Assembly (NCBI GenBank): GCA_910584725.1
Contig: CAJUBE010000023.1
Span: forward strand, 1-64,000
DNA: 64,000 nucleotides
Source of the DNA: an uncultured Lachnospiraceae bacterium
Lineage (GTDB): Bacteria > Bacillota > Clostridia > Lachnospirales > Lachnospiraceae
Direction of reading: 5' to 3'
In this document: positions 59,150 to 64,000 of the stretch, piece by piece
Layout: the number at the start of each line of letters is the position of its first letter
Numbering within the stretch: position 1 is the stretch's first letter
Program-made: the position numbers and the translations under genes
The notes under the pieces: generated by a model
The model's input: only the letters and a program-made list of their open reading frames with translations
Database searches by the model: none
What the model was told of the DNA's origin: nothing

Positions 59150-59347
59150 ATGACAAAAACAAAAGCGATACTGATTACACTGTTTCTCGGTGGGCTCGGC
59201 GTACATCGGTTTATGACAGGGAAAATAGGTACCGGTATTATCTGGCTGTTGACAGGAGGGTGTTTTGGAATTGGCTGGCTGATTGACTTGATCAAAGTCT
59301 GCACAGGAACTTTTACAGATAAAGACGGTAATGTCTGGGGAGAATAA
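59150..59347 (+). CDS. TM2-domain membrane protein
   Basis: A 65-residue protein with the TM2 pattern: KAILITLFLGGLGVHRFMTGKIGTGIIWLLTGGCFGIGWLIDLIKV, two helices with the central D-R-F-type turn replaced by HRF. GGGGGAGGATGATACG precedes the ATG. It is 18 bases after the lipoprotein gene. TM2 proteins are widespread and of unclear role. Confidence 0.85.
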   Translation: MTKTKAILITLFLGGLGVHRFMTGKIGTGIIWLLTGGCFGIGWLIDLIKVCTGTFTDKDGNVWGE

Positions 59348-59474
59348 TTCAGATAAGTCAGAAAAGGGGGCGTGGAGAACCGCATCATGGTATTGATGCG
59401 GTTGTTTCCGCGCATAAGAGGAGTCATAAAACGGTTTGGTCCGGTTTTTTCGAGAAAAAGATGGGAGGGATTGG

Positions 59475-60560
59475 ATGGCGGCGATACAGGAATATAAATG
59501 CCCTTGCTGCGGTGGTGCGATTGCTTTCGACAGTACAGTACAGAAAATGAAGTGTCCTTACTGCGAGACGGAATTTGAGATGGAAACGCTGGCTGACTAC
59601 GATAGGGAACTGAAAAGCGGGCAGATCGACGATATGAGTTGGGAGACAAGCGGCGGGAATGAGTGGCGGGAGGGCGAGACAGACGGGCTCCGCTCCTACA
59701 TCTGTAAGTCCTGCGGCGGCGAGATTGTGGGCGACGAGAGCATGTCGGCAACGTCATGCCCTTACTGTGGAAACCATGTTGTCATAATGAACCAGTTCTC
59801 CGGCGCACTTAAGCCGGATTGTGTTATTCCGTTCAAACTGGATAAGAATGCGGCTAAGCTGGCCCTTAAAAATCATTATATGGGGAAACGTCTTCTGCCG
59901 AAGGTATTTAAGGATGAAAACCATATTGACGAAGTGAAAGGCGTGTATGTCCCCTTCTGGCTGTTTGATGCCGAGGCGGATGCAGATATCCGATACAGGG
60001 CAAGCAAGGTCAGAACGTGGAGCGACAGCAATTACAATTATACGGAAACCAGTTATTATGCCGTGTGCAGGGGCGGCAGTATCATATTTGAAAATGTTCC
60101 TGTCGACGGTTCGGAAAAAATGCCGGACGAATGGATGGAGTCTCTGGAGCCTTTTGATTTCTCAAAGGCGGTGGATTTCCAAACGGCATATCTGGCAGGG
60201 TACCTGGCGGACAAATATGATGTGGATGCCGATCAGAGCGTCATGCGTGCCAATGAACGAATCAGAAAGAGCACGGAAGATACGATCGCGGAAACGGTGC
60301 GGGGATATACGACTGTGACAAGGGAGACCGGCAGCATCCGGTTACATAACGGCAAAGTAAAATATGCTCTTTTTCCTGTATGGCTTCTCAGTACGACATG
60401 GAAAGGAGAGAAGTATCTCTTTGCCATGAACGGGCAGAGCGGAAAGATGGTCGGGGATCTGCCTGTGGATAAAGGCGCCTACAGGAAATGGCTGTTCGGG
60501 CTGGCCGGCGCTGTCGGCGCGGCGGTATATGTCATACTCTTTTTGGCCAGTTTACTGTAA
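59475..60560 (+). CDS. Zinc-ribbon membrane protein
   Basis: A 361-residue protein. Two zinc-ribbon pairs lie at the start (CPCCGGAIAFDSTVQKMKCPYC) and near residue 75 (CKSCGGEIVGDESMSATSCPYC). The middle contains VKGVYVPFWLFDAEADADIRYRA, a segment typical of TFIIB-type zinc-ribbon proteins of this kind, and a C-terminal membrane helix covers about 340-358. GGGAGGGA precedes the ATG at 59475. It overlaps no gene but is 14 bases from the TPM gene. The partner proteins suggest membrane or envelope quality control, as inference. Confidence 0.75.
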   Translation: MAAIQEYKCPCCGGAIAFDSTVQKMKCPYCETEFEMETLADYDRELKSGQIDDMSWETSGGNEWREGETDGLRSYICKSCGGEIVGDESMSATSCPYCGNHVVIMNQFSGALKPDCVIPFKLDKNAAKLALKNHYMGKRLLPKVFKDENHIDEVKGVYVPFWLFDAEADADIRYRASKVRTWSDSNYNYTETSYYAVCRGGSIIFENVPVDGSEKMPDEWMESLEPFDFSKAVDFQTAYLAGYLADKYDVDADQSVMRANERIRKSTEDTIAETVRGYTTVTRETGSIRLHNGKVKYALFPVWLLSTTWKGEKYLFAMNGQSGKMVGDLPVDKGAYRKWLFGLAGAVGAAVYVILFLASLL

Positions 60561-60574
60561 GGGAGGAACGGGGC

Positions 60575-61402
60575 ATGAAAAATATGAATAGAATAGCGGC
60601 GGCGATTTTGACAGCGCTTTTGGGCATAGTCTTTGCGATGCCCGCGGTTACGGCTGAAGCCGCGGAAGACATGATGAGGATTTCGGACTGGGCGGAGCTG
60701 CTTTCGGACGACGAGGAGGCAGAATTGTCGGATCAGCTTGACGAAATCAGTGAGCGACAGCAGTTTGATATTGTGATCGTTACATTGGATTCCCTTGAGG
60801 GAGCGGATGTGACAGCGTATGCCGATGATTTCTATGACTATAACGGCTATGGATTCGGGGAGGAAAAGGACGGTATTCTTTTTCTGATCAGCATGGAGGA
60901 GAGGGATTGGTGTATCTCCACATCAGGCTATGGCATCACGGCTTTCACGGATGTCGGACAGGAGTATTTGTCCGAAAAATTTCTGCCTTATTTGAGCGAC
61001 GGCGACTACGGCGAGGCGTTTCGTATTTTTGCCAGTCAGTGCGACGACTACATAACGCAGGCGCGCGCGGGTACACCTTATGATGTGGACAATATGCCGA
61101 CGGAGCCCTTTTCGCCGTTTGGTGCCCTTATCATTGCCGCAGGGACAGGATTCATCGCTGCGTTTATTGCTACGGGAATTATGAAGCTTGGTCTGCGCTC
61201 GGTGTTTAGTGAACCGAAGGCGGAAAGTTACATAAAAAAGGATAGCCTGAATCTTACAAAGAATTACGACCTGTTTCTTTACCGGAATGTTACCAGAACC
61301 GAACGGCAGAAGGAGACAGGTTCATCCGGCGGCTCGGGCGGATCCACCACACACACTTCCTCCTCGGGCAATACTCACGGCGGCAGTAGGGGGAAATTTT
61401 AG
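60575..61402 (+). CDS. TPM-domain membrane protein
   Basis: A 275-residue protein. A signal peptide (about residues 3-26, ending AVTAEA) precedes a TPM domain (MRISDWAELLSDDEEAELSDQLDEISERQQFDIVIVTLDSL, YGFGEEKDGILFLISMEERDWCISTSGYG). One membrane helix follows near residue 185, and the tail is Ser/Gly/Thr/His-rich. TPM proteins act in photosystem or membrane-complex repair in some organisms and are often phosphatase-like; the role here is not known. GGGAGGAACGGGG lies before the ATG at 60575. Its end overlaps the convergent AraC gene by 4 bases. Confidence 0.85.
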   Translation: MKNMNRIAAAILTALLGIVFAMPAVTAEAAEDMMRISDWAELLSDDEEAELSDQLDEISERQQFDIVIVTLDSLEGADVTAYADDFYDYNGYGFGEEKDGILFLISMEERDWCISTSGYGITAFTDVGQEYLSEKFLPYLSDGDYGEAFRIFASQCDDYITQARAGTPYDVDNMPTEPFSPFGALIIAAGTGFIAAFIATGIMKLGLRSVFSEPKAESYIKKDSLNLTKNYDLFLYRNVTRTERQKETGSSGGSGGSTTHTSSSGNTHGGSRGKF

Positions 61403-62280
61403 GCTTCTTTTGACGTGGCGCGGTAGGCGAGGGGAGTCATGCCAAACGCCTTTTTAAATACTTTTCCGAAATAGGCGCTGTTTGAGAAACCGCACATAAA
61501 GCTAATCTGTGTGACGGAATCATTGGTTTCCGCAAGCATTTTTTTAGACTGGTTCAGACGAAAACCGATCAGGTATTCAAAAGGGCTCTGACTCAGATTT
61601 TTCTGAAAACAGCGCAGCGCTTCCCGCTCACTGATATTGGCGGATGCGGCAATGTGCGCAAGCGTGAGTTTTTCCTGATAATGGCTGTGGATGCAGGCAA
61701 GCATACTGCGCAGCCGGTTCTGGCTTTCTATGTTGATGATTGTGAGAACCGGCTGTGTTTTTTTGATATCATCCAGCAGCAGCATCCAGCTTTCCGAGAG
61801 GAGATTCCGTGTGGCAAATTCTGTGTCGGGGCGCTTTTGCAGGTTTTTCAATTTCCTGAGGTTTGATAAAATCCGGCTGGATGTCTGCCTGTCATTCCGG
61901 AGAATATGGACTTCAATCTGGCGGTTCTGGATAAGCGGATTCAGATATTTGGTTTCAAAAAGGCTTTTAAAATGACCGCTGAGAAAAACCGGGTGAAAAA
62001 TGTGATTGATTTCCAGAGCGGGATTGCCGGGGGAGGCGTTGCTTTTCATATCCATCACATTGGAGTTGATAAAAAAGCCCTCGCCCTCCTGAATGATATA
62101 TTCCCGGTTTACCGTGCGGATCCGGCTGGCGCCGTGCTCAATGTAACCCAGTTCCAGCTCTTCATGCCAATGCCATGGGATTACGATATCGGTCAGATCC
62201 CGCTGGTGCATACAGTAGGGGTAAGCAATCGTCATGCCTTCTATTTTTTCAACCTGATTTTCGTCTGTATCAAATCGCAT
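61399..62280 (-). CDS. AraC-family transcriptional regulator
   Basis: A 293-residue regulator. The N-terminal domain has IVIPWHWHEELELGYIEHGASRIR, and the C-terminal helix-turn-helix pair has LTLAHIAASANISEREALRCFQKNLSQSPFEYLIGFRLNQSKKML and CGFSNSAYFGKVFKKAFGMTPLAYR. It is a paralogue of the AraC protein at 34.0-34.9 kb. The ATG at 62280 has AAGGAATGG about 11 bases upstream. It is divergent from the iron alcohol dehydrogenase gene, with palindromes between them, so it probably controls that gene. Confidence 0.88.
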   Translation of the reverse strand: MRFDTDENQVEKIEGMTIAYPYCMHQRDLTDIVIPWHWHEELELGYIEHGASRIRTVNREYIIQEGEGFFINSNVMDMKSNASPGNPALEINHIFHPVFLSGHFKSLFETKYLNPLIQNRQIEVHILRNDRQTSSRILSNLRKLKNLQKRPDTEFATRNLLSESWMLLLDDIKKTQPVLTIINIESQNRLRSMLACIHSHYQEKLTLAHIAASANISEREALRCFQKNLSQSPFEYLIGFRLNQSKKMLAETNDSVTQISFMCGFSNSAYFGKVFKKAFGMTPLAYRATSKEA

Positions 62281-62340
62281 CCTCAGACCATTCCTTTCTG
62301 ACAGCAACTGACATGCTGTCATTTTTTATGTTTCTGAATA

Positions 62341-62372
62341 TAACTATTATACAATAGTTAGCGTAATATTAC
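62341..62372. promoter_or_regulatory. Palindromic operator candidates between AraC and alcohol dehydrogenase genes
   Basis: TAACTATT-ATAC-AATAGTTA (62341-62360) is a perfect inverted repeat, and GTAATATTAC (62363-62372) is a second perfect palindrome right after it. Both lie between two divergent genes where a regulator would bind. Confidence 0.6.
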
Positions 62373-62464
62373 TATATGCTGTCGGTATCTTTATGGAGCG
62401 TGAAGGGAAAATGGTATATATTCAGGTTAATTCAATTAACGTCGTGTTTACAGGAGGGCATACC

Positions 62465-63652
62465 ATGGCAAACGATTTTGAGTTCTATTCACCTACCAGA
62501 GTTATTTTCGGGAGAGAGACGGAACAGGAGGCCGGAAGACTGGTCAGGGAGTGCGGAGGCAGCAATGTGCTTTTGGTGTACGGGGGAAAAAGCGCGGTAA
62601 AGTCGGGACTTTTGCAGACGGTGAAAGAGTCGTTGGAAAAAAGCGGCATACGTTATCAGGAACTGGGCGGTATTGTGCCGAATCCCCGTCTGGATAAGGT
62701 CTATGAGGGAATCCGCATCGGCAGACAGGAAAAGACCGATTTTCTGCTGGGGGTCGGCGGCGGGAGCGTCATCGATACCGCAAAGGCGATTGCTTATGGG
62801 CTGGCGGAGCCGGAAATGGATGTGTGGGAACTTTTTGCCCATACTAGAACGGCAAAAAAATGTCTGCCGGTAGCCAGTATTTTGACGATTGCGGCGGCTG
62901 GGAGCGAAACTTCAAAAGGCTGTGTCATAACCAACGAGACCACAGGGGAAAAGAGGGCATACGACGACAATCTGGCAAGACCCCGGTTTGCGATTATGAA
63001 CCCGGAGTATACGGCGACCCTGCCGGATTATCAGACAGAGTCGGGCTGTGTGGATATTATGATGCACACTATGGAGAGATATTTTACAAATGGCGGGAAT
63101 ATGGAGATAACGGACGCCATTGCGGAGGGGCTTTTGCGGACGGTTATGAAAAACGCGCGGATTCTGCATGACGATCCTTCCAATTATGAGGCGCGGGCGG
63201 AGATCATGTGGGCGGGAAGCATTGCGCATAACGACCTGACTGGCTGCGGAAATGACGGGGGAGATTTTATGACCCACAAACTGGAACATGAGATGGGCGG
63301 TATGTTTGACGTCACGCATGGAGCCGGGCTGGCGGCGGTCTGGCCGAGCTGGGCAAGATTTGTGTATCAGTGTGCGCTTCCCCGTTTTGTGCGCTTTGCG
63401 AGAAATGTGATGGGAATCGTTATGGACGGTACGGATGAAGAGATTGCCCTTGCCGGTATCGCGGCGATGGAGGCGTTTTATAACAGCATCGGTATGCCGG
63501 TTAACTTTTCAGAACTGGGCATTCATCCGACGAAAGAACAGATTGGGGAGATGGCGGAACGGTGTATGGCGGCATGTGACGGGCACACTGGTTCCGCGAA
63601 GAAGCTTTCTGTACAGGATATGGCGGCAATTTACAGAATGGCTGACGAGTGA
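62465..63652 (+). CDS. Iron-containing alcohol dehydrogenase (butanol dehydrogenase type)
   Basis: A 395-residue enzyme of the Fe-ADH family. The NAD(P) motif is LLGVGGGSVIDTAKAI; metal ligands lie in SGCVDIMMHTMERYF (Asp and His), HKLEHEMGGMFDVTHGAGLAAVWP (two His). The YqhD/BdhA-like length and GGMFDVTHG pattern suggest reduction of aldehydes such as butyraldehyde to alcohols with NAD(P)H. AGGAGGGC lies 8 bases before the ATG at 62465; the frame from 62393 is rejected. It is divergent from an AraC regulator. Confidence 0.93.
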   Translation: MANDFEFYSPTRVIFGRETEQEAGRLVRECGGSNVLLVYGGKSAVKSGLLQTVKESLEKSGIRYQELGGIVPNPRLDKVYEGIRIGRQEKTDFLLGVGGGSVIDTAKAIAYGLAEPEMDVWELFAHTRTAKKCLPVASILTIAAAGSETSKGCVITNETTGEKRAYDDNLARPRFAIMNPEYTATLPDYQTESGCVDIMMHTMERYFTNGGNMEITDAIAEGLLRTVMKNARILHDDPSNYEARAEIMWAGSIAHNDLTGCGNDGGDFMTHKLEHEMGGMFDVTHGAGLAAVWPSWARFVYQCALPRFVRFARNVMGIVMDGTDEEIALAGIAAMEAFYNSIGMPVNFSELGIHPTKEQIGEMAERCMAACDGHTGSAKKLSVQDMAAIYRMADE

Positions 63653-63719
63653 ACACAATATTCGCAGAGAGGATTGTACAAGGGGCTGGCTTCATGGTAA
63701 TATGGGGAATAAGATATCT

Positions 63720-64000
63720 ATGACGGATTTGGCAGTCTTGGACTGCGAAAAAGTGTATGCTGTTGGGAAAGGGAAGCGCTGGCGGCAAAGAACGGTTTTC
63801 ACCTGCCGCCTTTCTGTCACTGAACGACGGGGCGGGCGTTCTTACACGGCTCCGGCGGGTTCTTATGTCACGCTGCATCCGGGGGAGAGTGTTACCCTTT
63901 CACCCCATCAGTACCATGAGTTTCACGCGGTGCCGGGAACGGGGAGCATCCTGATCGGGGAAGTGTCCCAGTGCAACGACGACAATACGGATAATCGGTT
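63720..64000 (+). pseudogene. D-lyxose-isomerase-like cupin fragment, cut by window edge
   Basis: The last 55 codons read YTAPAGSYVTLHPGESVTL, SPHQYHEFHAVPGTGSILI and GEVSQCNDDNTDNR, the C-terminal half of D-lyxose ketol-isomerase cupins (metal-binding His and the GEVS-x-x-NDD-x-TDN motif). The N-terminal half of the family is not seen; upstream sequence (63720-63830) is in frame but unlike the family, and a neighbouring frame has a better fit (LSLNDG), so the 5' part looks decayed or frameshifted. The 3' end lies outside the window. Confidence 0.55.

Overview
The window looks like chromosomal DNA of a Lachnospiraceae-type member of the Clostridia. The evidence is moderate GC content, strong AGGAGG-type ribosome sites, an ispH gene running into a ribosomal protein S1-like gene, a clostridial six-gene Rnf operon, a CD3324-family regulator, HAAS-domain and PadR regulation, meso-diaminopimelate dehydrogenase, an SleB-type hydrolase and a gut-clostridial 6S RNA candidate. 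No rRNA, tRNA, complete transposase or CRISPR array was seen.

Layout. 1-3.4 kb: C-terminal part of a very large bacterial-Ig-like surface protein. 3.5-10.6 kb: TetR and RpiR regulators, a BaiN-like flavoprotein, cmk, ispH overlapping an S1-like gene, and cheR. 10.6-17.3 kb: a YprB-like nuclease gene on the minus strand, then rnfC-D-G-E-A-B. 17.3-22.3 kb: an apparent phospho-signalling cluster of kinase with zinc ribbon and FHA-like tail, LRR adaptor, vWA (TerY-like), PP2C phosphatase and a free-standing TerY-C-like metal-binding protein. 22.4-27.7 kb: a ferredoxin-type aldo/keto reductase and a mosaic of small genes and gene remnants. 27.7-34 kb: a lipoprotein, a PadR/HAAS-FtsW pair, and an ECF sigma/ABC exporter operon. 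34-44 kb: AraC regulator, HPr-like protein, ApbE flavin transferase, hydrolase, GH25-like protein with altered catalytic motif, AP2/HNH protein, SleB hydrolase, thrC, L,D-transpeptidase and citrate synthase. 44-50.6 kb: deoC, a short flagellin, pckA, a diguanylate cyclase, a 6S RNA candidate and ddh. 50.6-55.6 kb: two convergent two-component systems, one with a LytTR-receiver-winged-helix fusion regulator. 55.8-64 kb: a repeat-rich surface protein, a lipoprotein/TM2/zinc-ribbon/TPM operon, an AraC regulator divergent from an iron alcohol dehydrogenase, and a D-lyxose-isomerase-like fragment cut by the window edge.

Three things stand out. First, intergenic gaps, chiefly between 4.2 and 21 kb, carry a dispersed modular palindromic repeat (nine near-full copies and several fragments). 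Its arms differ between copies but change together, so pairing is conserved, and the left arm often overlaps the upstream stop codon. Second, the kinase/LRR/vWA/PP2C/TerY-C block resembles a TerY-P triad with extra parts. Third, the Rnf complex (17 kb) and ApbE (36 kb) are functionally linked, because ApbE attaches FMN to RnfD and RnfG.

All gene calls come from reading motifs, start sites and neighbourhood; no database search was possible.
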